DNA of 64,000 bases from Phascolomyces articulosus (lineage: Eukaryota; Mucoromycota; Mucoromycetes; Mucorales; Lichtheimiaceae): NCBI GenBank assembly GCA_025677815.1, contig JAIXMP010000046.1:62001-126000 (forward strand), read 5' to 3'. The position numbers and the translations under genes are program-made. The notes beneath the pieces were generated by a model. That model searched no databases. It saw only the letters and a list, made by a program, of their open reading frames with translations, and was not told the origin of the DNA. Below are positions 26,628 through 39,320 of the stretch, piece after piece; the first letter of the stretch is position 1, and the number at the start of each line of letters is the position of its first letter.

Positions 26628-27234
26628 GACGCGCAAGGAACGCACGCATTCCCCTTTTTCTGCACGGCCCCTCTTTTTTGACAAGTGTATGTTAACACAC
26701 ACATATACACACCTATCTTATTGCAGATCAGCAAAAAAACAAAAAAAAAATAGGGATGGGGGATGTAACCATGTTGGTATTACAGCGGTTCAAAAAGCAT
26801 TGCAACACAACATCGAAAGCGGAAAGACCACAGATCGTTCCAAATCAAGCCACTTTTTTTTTCTCCCAATACTCACTAACAAACGAACTGTTCATCCATT
26901 TTATTTATTCCCTTTATTCAGGAGAATAACAAGACTTATTCTGTCAATCTCTTGTTAAAAAAAAAGAATTACGCGTTTGGAGATCAATCCGGCATCATGA
27001 AAGAAATTTCTATGTTAAAAATAGAAAGGCAGATACTAAGAAGATAAGAATTTCATTATTCTTTTTGACTAATTGATGATTATTATTTTTATTATTATTC
27101 TACAGTATTAAGTAGGAAGTAAAGTAAGTAGTGAACAAGTTAAATAGTAAAAGAAGATAAATGTATAATGTATGTGTGCACATTCATATATGCAGGAGGT
27201 ATCAAATAATAATGAGTCTTAAGGATTTTATTAT

Positions 27235-27265
<31 letters not shown>

Positions 27266-29065
27266 ATTCAAAGCATATTTGCTGATATGGACATGTTGAT
27301 TATCTCACCCCGGTTTTGAATCCCTATTTCTTGAAAAGGATTGACATTTTAAGTTATTATCCTTTATCCTTATACTGATTTTCTTAATGAGATCATTTTC
27401 ATAGATAAAAAGGAATCCGGACATTCGGGGCCAAAAAAAAAAAATTATTATAAGAAAGCATTGCAAACGCATGGTTCATGTGTCCTCCTTTTTTTTTTTT
27501 GGCACAACCCAAAATTTGTCAATCATTCATTTTCCATTTGCTTAAAACACAAAATTATGACAGGAGTGTGTATGATTGACAAAATGGTAAAATTTTTATG
27601 GATATGACTTGAATGATCTTCAATAAAACGCGCAACATGATGATATTCCCCTCATGATTATTATTCTTTTTTTTTAAAAAAAAAAAAAATGAAAAAAACG
27701 AAAATGGTAATTAAAAGAACATGTTTTTCTTCATTCATGAATTTTTTTTTTGGTTCACCATCATCATTTTGCTGAAAGTGAAAAATGATACATAAAGATT
27801 GATCTGCATTGCACACCCACATATATATATATATATATACACGCACCACTTATTATATTCATTGCTAATGATAATATATACATATATATATATTACTCCT
27901 TAACCTGTCCCCTCTCTTCCCTTCCCCTCTCTCTCTCTGTTCCCCTCCCCTTTTATTCTCTTTGTGTAAAAATAAAATAAATAACGGATGTGTATCTCCT
28001 TCTCTTATGTATATAGTATCAATAAACTTTTTTTTTGTCGAAAAAAAAAAAGAGATGGACGATAGGAGAAGTGAGAGTGAATTTGTTAAACAACTTGTCA
28101 AAAAGTTAAAGAAAGGGGGGAGAAAAAAAGCTTAATTATTAGCCACTGACATTCACTCATGAAAATAAGGAGAAAAAGATGGAAGTTTGGGGGGGTAAGA
28201 GAGAAAAGTAATTTCCCCTTTTCTTACAATTGCCGATGCCTTCCGAAAAGTAACCCTTTTCAAACACATTTGTTGTGAACGATCTTAAAATAATAAGAGT
28301 TCCTAAACTATAGCTTATTTATTATTTACCTTTATAGTGTGTGTGTGTGTACATTAAAAAAAGGGTGTGATTTTTTTTTACTATGGACAAAAAAGAATAC
28401 TACCCGTGGGGTAACACACTAAAAAAAGTGTCACTTGTAATAATAATAATATAATAATAATAAAATGCCTCAAGTTTTTTTAACTTCGGCTCGTTTGCTC
28501 CGTTGAATCACTTTTTTTTTTCTTATCCTTGCATGTATTTACAAATCACTTTTTTGTTTATTGCTGCAAAAGAAGAAAAAAGTAACTTTTTGAACAACCA
28601 AAATATATATGTATGAGGCTATTTCTTTATTTAAAAAAAACCTACACACATTATACTCAAATTGATTATTAGAATGAATAGTTTTTTGATATTTTAGAGA
28701 CTTTTTTTTTTAGGATAATTTATTCGGAATGAATGGGTAGAAAGGGGAAGGTTTTGTAGAGAGGAGAGAAAAATAAACTTAAACAACAGAAGAAACCGCG
28801 TGGTAACACAACAACGAACCAAAAAAAAAAATCTCCCTCCCCTCTTTCCTCCCCCCCAAAAAAAAACCATCACCATCAAATTTAATTGTGATTTGATTGT
28901 TGAATGAATGAATTATTATTATTAAGATGAGAAGAAGAGGATGATGATAAAAAAGGGTATTCTGTAACTACGTTATGTAAAAGATATATAATAATAATAT
29001 GTTACAACAGTCAATAAGTTTAATAATAAATATAATATATAATAATAATATAATAAGGAATAGTG
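26140..29065. other. Intergenic region rich in microsatellites
   Basis: 2.9 kb without a recognisable gene. 26,140-26,260 is purine-rich on the plus strand and is the likely leader of the zinc-finger gene. TG, CT and TTA tracts occur. Open frames at 26,689-26,958 and 27,661-28,101 are low complexity. Confidence 0.55.
26384..26441. repeat. (TG)n microsatellite
   Basis: About 29 uninterrupted TG units, the longest dinucleotide repeat in the window. It lies in the upstream region of the zinc-finger gene and could be length-polymorphic. Confidence 0.92.
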
Positions 29066-29180
29066 CTACAGATAACCAGTTTCAGTACTATACTGTGATG
29101 GTTGCTGAGGTTGAGGTTGAGGTTGTTGTGGAAGATATTGTTGCTGCTGTTGTTGTGGATATTGATGCTGCTGCTGCTGC

Positions 29181-29211
<31 letters not shown>

Positions 29212-30977
29212 GAGCCAAAGGATGATCTGCTGGCGTCAACAATTCAAAACTACATAATAATTCTTCACCAACACTCATGATAGCACCAAAATTATCAAAT
29301 TCACCACAATAATTAGGAGCCGAAAACACCGTGACAAGTGTACGATCATTAAAGAATTCATAACCATCTTCGACCACCATGTGAGCACGACACACGAGGT
29401 CTAAATCAAACTTGGCCAAAAATTCATTCACCACTTTTTTACCAAAGCAATAAGAAACCCCGCGTTCATTATCTTCCCAATCCAATGTGGTTTCGGATGG
29501 ATCTGACCATAATAAATCATTCAATAATCCATAATCGGGAACATCGGTGGGTCGTTCCAATCGTCGAATTTCATCCATCGTGTGTAACGAAGGAGATAAA
29601 CCTCCATGAACACAAAAGATCTTGTTAGCAACTAATCCGACAATTGGCATTGTATTGAAAACATCAATAAAGAGGCGCCACACTTTCGTGTTGAATCGTC
29701 GTTTACATTCATCATAAAATCCATAGACTAATATATTTTGTTTTTGTTTTTGTTTTTTTTTTTTTTTTTTAGTTCATCTATTCTTATTTTCTATATTATT
29801 TGGCAAATAGAAAAGAATTGATACCTCGAGTGACATTAGCACATTCATGATTACCACGTAATAAAAAAAAGGTCTCTGGATATTTTATCTTGTAACACAG
29901 CAACAACAGCATGGTTTCCAAGGATTGTTTTCCTCGATCGACATAATCTCCCAAGAATAAATAGTTACTACTCGGTGGAAATCCTCCCATGTCAAATAAC
30001 CGAATAAGGTCAGTGAATTGACCATGCGTATCGCCGACGATCTTTACAGGTGGTGACAATTCCAATAATGTCTATTTTTGGAAAAAAAAATAAAGTATCA
30101 TATAGGAAGAGGAGGGGGGGATATCACACACATATAAAAGGAGTGGGTTATATATAATAGTTTAGTGACGTTGAAAGACAAATGGTATATAAATATATAT
30201 AACCATGACTAGTCCCTTTTTTTTAAAAAAAAAATACCAACACAGGTTTTGGGATAATAAACTTACAGGTTGACTCATGAAAATCTCTATTGCTTGTCGG
30301 CAAATCGCATTGACTTCGGAGTTCTTTAAACATAATTGTTTTGTAACTTTGTTGGATCGTCCAACGTCGATCAATCGTCGAATACAATCATCAATTTGTA
30401 ATGGTCCTTTTAACATACTTCCAACTGTTAATTGATTCAATGATCCAACCGTTAATTGATTATTCTCTTCCACCATATTATTATTATTGTTATTGTATTG
30501 ATTTGCATAAGCATGTTGCTGTTGAGGTGGCCAATAATCTGATTGTGATAATAATTTATGTTGGGGATGATTTGGGTCATGATAATTATTATGATGATAA
30601 TGAGAATATCCATCTTCTCCTGTTGAAGAAGGGTGACTCTCTGTTGATGATCTTATTATTTCTCTTGTGGAACTACTATTATGATTATTATTATGAGTTG
30701 TATTTGTTGTATTGGTATGTGCAAAATAACTTTGTTGTTCTTCGTGTGAAACAGGATATTCAGGATTCAATCGAGATAATGCCGTCATCTCTCTTGTTGT
30801 TGAAGTTGGACTTGTAGGTGATTGAGGTGCAGATGGCCTTTGAGAATTCACGAGAATGGAATTACCCGATTGTGCTGTATTGGTACTATAGTCATTATCA
30901 GGAACATACACGGTTTGAACAGGAGGTATAGCCTTGCTTCGACCTTGTTTACGTTTTTTCGATATATTGTTGCCCAT
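29066..30977 (-). CDS. Ppz-type serine/threonine protein phosphatase
   Basis: Three exons, 30977-30267, 30071-29825 and 29727-29066, give 539 aa. It starts MGNNISKK, a good N-myristoylation context (Gly2, Ser6) as in yeast Ppz1/2. A 190-residue low-complexity N-terminal region is followed by a PP1-like catalytic domain. Metal-binding and catalytic motifs are GDTHGQ (usually GDIHGQ or GDVHGQ), GDYVDRG, LLRGNHE, and CVHGGLSP. The Ppz-type [30 protein letters not shown], and [13 protein letters not shown] with [11 protein letters not shown] follow. The C-terminal tail carries about 17 consecutive Gln in a Gln/Pro-rich stretch. Ppz enzymes oppose K+ uptake and affect salt tolerance and cell integrity, inhibited by Hal3-type subunits. 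The start at 30977 was chosen over upstream in-frame codons because of the myristoylation motif. Confidence 0.94.
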
Positions 30978-31616
30978 ATTATTATTTTTTTTGTGTGAGA
31001 GTAGTAAAATAATAATAATAAAGATATATTGGCTTTTTTTTTTTTTTTTTGCTTGGCTTTTTGACTGTGGTGGGAAAAAGAGTAACACGACAAAAAAGAA
31101 AAAAAAAAGTGTTACGTATAACGTGTGTGTGAGAGTGTAAAAAAAAAAAAAGAACTCTTGTGATGACACACACATATACACATACACAGACTCTAATTAG
31201 TCGACTCATATTAATTCTTTAATAACAAATTTATCAGATAATAATAATAATAACTAATAAATAATGAGCATGATATTCCCTGGATTTGCTATACATTAAC
31301 AATAAATCCATTTTTTGAGTTCCGATTAGTGATTCTTTTTATGTCATCCATATCATCTGCTTGTCCCTTTCATTACTATCAAACAATCAAGTAGGGTTGA
31401 AAAAAAAAAGAGTTTATTAAAAATAACGCACGCGTATAATTCACACTGACACGCAAAAGATAATCCCGATAAGGTTATCCGTTATTTTGGTTGAACTGCA
31501 TGATTTTTTTTTTTGCCACAAACACTTGCAACACACATTCATTAAAACATGTTTTTTTTTCTTTTCAAATATCAACATTTTATCTTATATATATATACAG
31601 GATGAACAAAATGTTC

Positions 31617-31652
<36 letters not shown>
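30978..31652. other. Spacer and promoter of the Ppz-type gene
   Basis: It lies between the Zds-like stop and the phosphatase start, both on the minus strand. 30,978-31,150 is A/G-rich on the plus strand, meaning a pyrimidine-rich leader on the coding strand. A (TTA)n tract at about 31,618-31,655 runs into the Zds stop codon. Confidence 0.5.
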
Positions 31653-31657
<5 letters not shown>

Positions 31658-31826
31658 AAGAAACAGCAGCTGCTGTAGCCAATGCTGTATTTGTAATGGA
31701 TGATTTTGGAATAAATTTCTTTTTTTCTTTATGAGGTGGAGGGGTAGGAGGTCTTTGTTGAGCTATTGTGATAGTGGAAGAAGGAGGTGAGGAAGAAGGT
31801 GTAAATGAGGATGGATATAGATCTAC

Positions 31827-31859
<33 letters not shown>

Positions 31860-33724
31860 TTGACGATAATATTGAAATCCAGGTTGTAAAGAAAGATAAG
31901 CAAACATAAAATTCGAAATCAAAACTTGTTGACGTAAAGGTCTTTTTGGATTGGTTAATTTCATATGGGATAATCGATAAATGGCTCGTTCCGTATGAAT
32001 AGGCAATCGTTCTTGACGACCATGAAATAATACAGGGTCATTGAATGGAATAGAGGAAGGGAGCGTAGGTTCTTGTTGTTGTTGTTGGTTTCGTTTGTTC
32101 TTTTTACTAGATAAAGAAAATGAACGACTAATCAAAGATCCAAGACCTCCACTTACTTTTTTTTCACTCTTTTTATTATTATTGTTATTGTTGTTGGGTT
32201 GTGGTAATGAAGACGGAGGGGGCGGTTGTAATGATGAAGTATTTTCCTCATTATTATTGAATGATGGTTGTTGTTGTTGTTGTGAATGGAATAAACTAGC
32301 AATCCAAGATTTCTTTCGTTTTACTGTTTGTTTTATACTTTTTCTTCGTTTTCTTGGTTCTGATCCAACAATAGGTGATTGTTGTTCTTGTTGTGGTGAA
32401 GGGGATAGAGTAGATGTAGTAGTAGTATTAGTTGTTGTTGTCAATGAAGGAGGTAATGATGATGATGTATGAAAAGGTAACATGGCGGTATGATCTACTG
32501 TATGAGGAGGTGGCGGTGGTGGAGGTGTTGCTGCATTGACCCATACACGATCATGCACACGTGAAAATAAATTATTATTATTTCCATCATCATCATTCAT
32601 TAAACTAGCATTTCCTAAATCTACCCATTCACTCATATTCACAGGTCGATCATATAATGTAATTCCTCCTGGTGGTATCAATAAATCCTCTACTTGTTCA
32701 TCATTATTCCTCTCCAGTTTTTTAATTTCAAGTCCTGTCATGGAAGATCGTCGACGTCCTGCGCTACGACCACCACTACTCCGAGAAGATAATGCCGACC
32801 TTCGTGAAAGGGTCCGAGTTTCTTGTGGTACAAAGACAGGGGAATCATTATCTTTTGAAGTTGAATATCGATTAAATACATTCACTCGTTGTTGTTTCTC
32901 TATTCAATTAAATAAAAAGAGATATATTCTATCTCTGTTAGCTGGTTTTTTTTTTTGGTTTCATTTTGCATTAATCCAAGTACACATTACCTTCTTGTGT
33001 GATTAAAGTATGATTATTTTCAGCCAGTTCATCCAATGTATAAGCTTTGGATAAACTTGATTTCTTGCGTTGTAAATTGGAATAAGAAGTATTATTCGAT
33101 GATGAAGGATAATGACGCTGGTTGGATAAAAAAGAATGTGGTGATTCGTTATTACTATTATTATTATTATGACTTGTAAAATTTTGGATCCATGCATTAA
33201 ATTCACTTGGAGCAATTTGTGGGTGTTTGTGTGCGGGAACCCTGGTATTATTATTGATTGGAGAGGTCGCGTGGTCAACATATAATATCCGTTGGTGTGA
33301 AAAAAAACCAATATAAATAAATAAATGGTTATTATTGTGGGGTTGAATTATACATTTTTTACAACCTAATTCATTCTTTTTCTTTGCATCATCATCATCA
33401 TCACTTGTATATATATACATCTTGATGTAGACGATCCTTTTTCCGGGATATTTGTTATTTTATTTACCAAATGAGGTGAGAAAATGATCCTAAATTATTC
33501 GTCACTTCTTCGATGGGTAATTGTAACTGTTTCAAAACTTGCCCCATATCCGTTGGAATACTTTTAGATCGTTTGGCTCTACGATGACGACGTTTGATTC
33601 TTTCTTCCTCTTCTTCTTCTTCATGGTTGGGTATAGGGGGTATTAATGACTTTTTTTGAGCAATTATTTCTTTACTTGGTAAAGTATGTGTTGTTAGAGT
33701 AGTTGAAGTCATGGCGTTAGTCAT
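31653..33724 (-). CDS. Zds1/Zds2-like protein, regulator of PP2A-Cdc55
   Basis: Three exons, 33724-33468, 33403-32991 and 32899-31653, give 638 aa. The first intron (64 nt) is the least certain; an acceptor at 33404 keeps the frame. Most of the protein is disordered and rich in Ser, Asn, Gln and Pro. Near residues 510-565 is the diagnostic Zds C-terminal domain: RLPIHTERAIYRLSHMKL followed by NPKRPLRQQVLISNFMFAYL. Yeast Zds1/2 use this domain to bind PP2A-Cdc55 and hold it in the cytoplasm, controlling mitotic entry and exit and polarity. The basic KRKKSWIASLF stretch and poly-Q runs are variable. The start is at MTNAMTSTT, with purine-rich plus-strand sequence just upstream. Confidence 0.88.
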
Positions 33725-34789
33725 TTGCGTAATGGTGTTATATGGAAAGTAAAAAAAAAAAGAAAAAGAAAAAAAGAAAGTAAGAAGAGGGAAAAAAAAA
33801 GAGAGAGAGAGAAAGAGAAAAAGAGAAAATAAAGAACCGTGTGTAATAAAGAAGAATAATAATAAATGGTAAAATATGTAGTTTGTATCATACCTCATAC
33901 TACACGTAATATGGGTAAGTAGTAGTGCTTGTGCTTTGTTTCACGCCACATATTCATTTTAAAAACCTGTAGCAAAAGAGGGCTTGTGTTATTATTTTCG
34001 CGCCTTGTTTAGATGATGTACACTTGACCTAATCTTGCAGGCACATATTTGTATGTAAATAAAATCAATATAATCATGTATATAGTATTAGATCGAGCCA
34101 CTTTTTTTTTTCTTTATGAAACATTCCAATTTATATGCATCCCTTACAGTTTCTTTAGCATGGATAAAATTATAATAATATGGCCTATTTTATATGAAAT
34201 TATGTGCGTGCGTACGTAAAAAGTGGTGATCATCAATGCTGAAGCAATTGTTTTCTCATGATGGTCTGGGACCAGCAACATTTTTTTTTTTTTGTGTTTC
34301 CCGCCCTAAAAACCTAGCTCTTTTTGAAATATACCAAACACTGTTTCTATTTTACCATAATATCGTGGTTTTTTTTTCTATAAATAATAATGATACGTTT
34401 ATATATAAATATATATATATAGACACAAGTAGTCTTTTTCATATGGAATTTACATATACACATAAACAGAAAAATTGGGGAGAACACAGAGGCCAAAAAA
34501 AAAAAAAAACGCGTGGCTTGGATCTAATTTTTCAACTTTTTTCTCATTCCATGAATAAAAACGCCAAACACTACCACCACATCATCACACAAAGAAAAAA
34601 AACGTTTCATCCAACTCATAATTAAACAAACAAATCATTTTATTTTTTAATTGTCAAAAAAAAATAATATCCTAATCTTGATATCACTTGCTAATGTAAA
34701 AAAGATAATACCTAAACTATAAAAAAAAAGTTCGCATTAATGAACAAATATTCCATTTTTCATAATACTAAAAAGGATACAAAAGGAAA
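33725..34789. other. Upstream region of the Zds-like gene, no gene seen
   Basis: 33,725-33,840 is nearly all A and G on the plus strand (leader of the minus-strand gene). The rest is AT-rich spacer with short low-complexity open frames. Confidence 0.5.
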
Positions 34790-35111
34790 ATGTCTGCTTC
34801 AAAACTACGAAGACGGCCACATATTATTCTTCCAAGAATGAAAAAAAAACTGCCAGCCTTCAACTCTTCGAGAAGCAACTCCATCTCTATCGTGAACGCT
34901 CTAGAACAGAGTATCCACAGTCGAAACGAAAAATTTATTCTTCCACGAGTGTAACGGAATACCTTCATATTGGAGTAGCTTATGAAAAGCTCGAAGATCT
35001 ACCTGACATGACTACGTGGGGGGTATTGGGGAATGGGCATGGGAATGGGAATATATATATAAAGAATGGATGGCTTACCCTGTAATTGAATATCGTTTAG
35101 ACCATAGTTAA
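34790..35111 (+). pseudogene. Possible small gene broken at a poly-A run
   Basis: An ATG at 34790 opens a basic frame (MSASKLRRRPHIILPRMKKK) that ends at 34954. Just after a run of nine A (34841-34849) a different frame carries coherent coding-like sequence: SLQLFEKQLHLYRERSRTEY, then SSTSVTEYLHIGVAYEKLED. It runs to a stop at 35085, or possibly splices to a stretch reading AYPVIEYRLDH that stops at 35111. A one-base change in the A run would join the two frames. The stretch is less AT-rich than its surroundings. I do not recognise the protein. It could be a recent pseudogene, an assembly error in a homopolymer, or chance. Confidence 0.35.
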
Positions 35112-35264
35112 CGAAAAAGAAAAAAAAATTAACTGGAAGAAAGACGTGCTAAACTTTAGACCACCAAAGAAGTTATAAAAAAATTTTTTTTTGATATACC
35201 GCTCACACCCAGCATCACAGTACAATCAATCCAACCCAGATTTACAATGATAAAAAATAAAAAA

Positions 35265-36391
35265 TCAAGTTGTCTTTTTATTGATATAATGATGACTATT
35301 GACTTGTTGATGTCGACCATATGTTTTTCGAGCAAAATCAAGGAACAAGAATGTCAGGGGCATCAAATATGTCAAATTCAATTTCAAAGTGAATTGTTCA
35401 CCTGGTGTTTCTGAACATCCAGGTGTCAAAAGATAAAGGGCGGCTACCGTCATACCCAATAAGAATTGAGAAATTTGTAATGTTGTCAAATATTTCTTGC
35501 CAGGTGGATGAAATCCCATTGTGGTTGAAGCATAATAAGTATACATGAGTGTATGAATGAAACTATTAAATGTCACAAATAACCAAATGGCTGTGGTTCT
35601 ATAACGAATACCCGCCCACATGGTTATAATGGCACCTACATATACATTTATAAAATCGTAAGCACACACACACACACACTCTCTCTCTCTCTTTGTCGAA
35701 ACTCCATATACTCAATTTAAAGGCGCTTTTCTTTTTTACCTGCATGGTGATATTCTTGTAATAAGGAAGGTTTTCTTCCTTTAAGTAAAATAATAAATGT
35801 ATCGATAAATTCATAAAATTTTGAAAGGTAGAAAAAATAACCCCAATAACCTAATGCATCATTCCAATGATATTCATCTAAATCGCACACCTTTTATATC
35901 ATATAGAGATAGATATAGATATATAAACAACCGTGTGTAAATATCTTTCTGATACACTTCAGGGTAAAAAATCTCTTCCTCTCATTGCTATTGGTATAAT
36001 TTACCTTGACAAACAAGGAGGTGCCATCATCTCGGGAACGTGTCCGATCCAATGCTGTAACCATTTTATAAAACGTCAATCCAGAATAGGAAGCCAAAGC
36101 GATATTATGTAAAAGAACAAAAAATGTCATGACACTGCTTTGATGCTTGCTATTATTACTATGACTATTTGTCATTTTTTCGTTGCAAGTGGAAGAAGAT
36201 GATATTTTCTTGGATTGTTGTTGTTTCTTGACTACTTGGATTGTCCATAAATAAACAATGGTCAAGTACATCAAGATACCTGCAACCGGTGTTCTCCAAT
36301 TCATCATGGTTTGATAAAGTTCCGGAAAAGGAATACCAGAAGGCATTGGTACTAAATGATGATGATGGTGATGTAGTGTATCTGTTGTCAT
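35265..36391 (-). CDS. ELO-family fatty-acid elongase, QxxHH type
   Basis: Three exons, 36391-36005, 35890-35740 and 35635-35265, give 302 aa. It is a multi-pass membrane 3-ketoacyl-CoA synthase of the endoplasmic reticulum, condensing malonyl-CoA with an acyl-CoA. Family motifs: KFYEFIDT (KxxExxDT), then the histidine box as QEYHHAG, i.e. QxxHH instead of HxxHH, and FNSFIHTLMYTYY. The N-terminus carries a run of six His and a Gln/Ser/Asn-rich insert near residues 55-85. The C-terminal HINKK-like ending (YINKKTT) could be an ER-retention signal. QxxHH has been reported in several polyunsaturated-acid elongases of protists and lower plants, so a PUFA substrate is possible but unproven. Confidence 0.92.
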
Positions 36392-39320
36392 GCTTTTGTT
36401 ATAAAGTGAAAAAACGGAAGAAAGGGAAAATAAAAAGAAGGAAAGGAGAAAAAGACGGAGAGAAAAGTGATTGTGAAGGGCTTATAATTGCCAAAAGGTA
36501 AACATTCCCCCAAAAAAAAATTAAATAAATATATAGACCTTTTCCATTCCAATCGAAATATACTTTAAAAAAAACCCTGCATTATTTCCATCGCAATACT
36601 TGGTCTACTATCTACTCAATAATAACATCACTATGAACCATATATGTGAAAGTTTTTCACTCTCATTGTGGTTCTTATATATCATAATAGTAGAAGATAG
36701 CCACCTTCATTTTGACACGAATAGTTAAAATTCAAGGGCATTTTCCATGCTTAGAACGCGTAGTCACATGGCGTTTTCTTTACTTAATATGGACTAAAAT
36801 GGTGTGTTTTCTTATATTGTTGCCTTAACAAAAGAAAAAAAATGAGTTGGGGAATTCATTAAGAAAATGCAGGTTCCCATGAAATGTAGGGGAAAAAAAG
36901 TAAGTTGTTGCTCTTCTTATTTACAAGTCATATAGATTTTTTTTATATTTCCTTCCAAGGATTATTCACAGCAACGTAATAATAATAAGTAGACCTTCTT
37001 TTTTTTATATTGATTATAATTTCAAAATGTCAAGGGAAAAACCACTATATGACTGCATCCAAGAATATTTGAAATAGATCCAAAGAGTGGAAATGGTATA
37101 TAACTTTTATCATCATCTACGCACTAACAAATAATATTTCCACGTTTTACAAATAAATAGTAACTTTGGATCCATTCATCCAAACATCGGATAATTATAT
37201 ATAAAAATCATCGTATGCGTATATGCAACCATTATGTTTCTTTTCTTTGGTATATATTGAACATATTTACTATTGAACCCACAATCAAGATACATAAAAT
37301 AATAATATTAATTTTTTTTTCTATGTACCACTTTATCTTACATTCTTAGAAGAAGAGTGGAAGAGTAGCAAACATGCAGCTACCCACATAATTTAAGGTT
37401 AAAATGTTAATTGTTTTCCGATGGCTTAAAAAATAATCTAAAAGTAGAACCTTCTTTTTATATCTATTGTTGTATTAAGCTTAACTGTAATTTAAGAATC
37501 TAGAATATTTTCACTTTTACTACGTATATAATTATATAAACTATAACAAATTAGAGCAAAATAATAATAGTATCTATTCCCAATTGTGGGATACGTATGT
37601 CATGAGATATATATTTTTAAATTATAATTGATAGTTTTTGATTTATTTTTAATCAAGGACTCATATGAATAAGTGCACATATCCACATATTTTATATATA
37701 ATCATATCATATAATAGAATGGCATATCACCAATAGAAGACCGTACTCTTACCATTTCTCCCTCCCCTTAAACTTCCTCTTCCTTTCGCTCATGGAATAA
37801 TTTACATAGCAAATTTTACTATGGGTATTATATTCTATCACAGCCTTTTTTTTTTTTAGAAAAAAAGATGTACTTAATGTCATTCAATTGACAAAACATC
37901 TACAGCATGAAAATTTTGTGAAGTCATAAAAACAATATTACATGTTACTTGATAAAGTGGTAACAAAAAAAAAAAAGAAGCAGTACGTACATATGATGCG
38001 TTGAAAGTATAAAACTAAGGGAATAAAAGAAGAAGGGGATCCACGAGCATAAAATGCTAAAGTTGTGATTATAATAGAAATGGCTTTTCTTCTATATGTA
38101 ACATTTTTTAAAAAAAATGTGCTTCAACAGTGATTCCACATACATGGAAAATATCACCCTGCACGAAATTTCGATACGCATTACATACATAATAAAAAAG
38201 ATGACCTTCTCCTCATACATTGAGTTATTGAAAATAGTATATGCATATGTGTTACTAATGTTTTTATTTTTAATATTATCATCAAAAGTACGTAAAACAG
38301 TGTAACCTTTAGGTCTGTACTTATTAAAAGTGTGTATAGAGATAGGTTATGATAGGTTTCGGTTATGATTTAGTGAGCACCAACAATAATATCGTTTATT
38401 GTGAACGGTAGTTTGAGATGATTATTTATAAGGAGAAAGGTTTTAGATAATATTTGATGTTATAATGCTTTTATATGTAAGCAGATCAGGCTCAGGGATA
38501 TTATGAAAACGTTATGTCTTAATATAATCAAGAATATAAAGGAGAATCGATGTCTTGGATCAATTCAATAGAATAATAATAACAATTTTGTTATATATGT
38601 TATGATAAGACTCTTAGTTTATAAGTCTGAAATGAATAATATGAAATTAAAACAAGCCAATTGTGTGGGCGTTGAGTGACCAAAATATAATTCAATTTAA
38701 AGATAATTGTAAGGTAAATATAAGGTAAAGATTTATTGAATCAAAAGTTGAAGGGTATTTATATGTTTTTGAAATAGTTGCGCAGTAATTGTTATTGATT
38801 TGATAGATCAATTGATCTTGTAACTGCAGTTACTAAAAGATGTTGCGCAGTATAAGATAATAAGAATATGTATAATAATAAGAAGGTATGTTAATACTAA
38901 ATAGGGGAATAACTAATAATTGGATGATCCACATGATAGGGATCTACAAAATAATAATATGAAGGATAAGAGAGAATAGTGAATATGTGGGGAAATAATA
39001 ATAGAGGGAACAATAAGGTATTTGGTGAAGTGGAATTTAGTTACAACAGTATAGTTTTTTGCAAAATATATTATACTTTGCTGCTACTATATAGACCAAA
39101 ATATTCTTCAATATACAAAAAAGAAGAGTAATTCAAATGTATAATGTTTTATAGTATAAGATGTAGAAATACAATATTGAGGAGGAGGACAGTTACATAT
39201 ATATATAACTACTAATTATACTAAAAAAAAATGTTATACCACGTATATGGATGGTGATTAATTGATTAGAGTAGCTTCACATACATAAACTACAACCGTA
39301 CTGATGCGTGTTTAATTAAA
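36392..39320. other. Intergenic region, no gene seen
   Basis: 2.9 kb of AT-rich sequence. 36,392-36,480 is purine-rich on the plus strand (elongase leader). Beyond that there is no splice-supported or domain-bearing frame; the 62-aa frame at 38,117 is unconvincing. Confidence 0.55.

Noticed and set aside
26384..27263. TG and CT tracts as regulatory elements or telomere-like repeats
   Set aside because: They are simple dinucleotide microsatellites without telomere-type units, like many others in the spacers.
29066..33724. Functional gene cluster of Ppz-type phosphatase and Zds-like PP2A regulator
   Set aside because: Adjacent and in the same direction, but fungal gene order gives no support for a functional link; they have separate promoters and act on different phosphatases.
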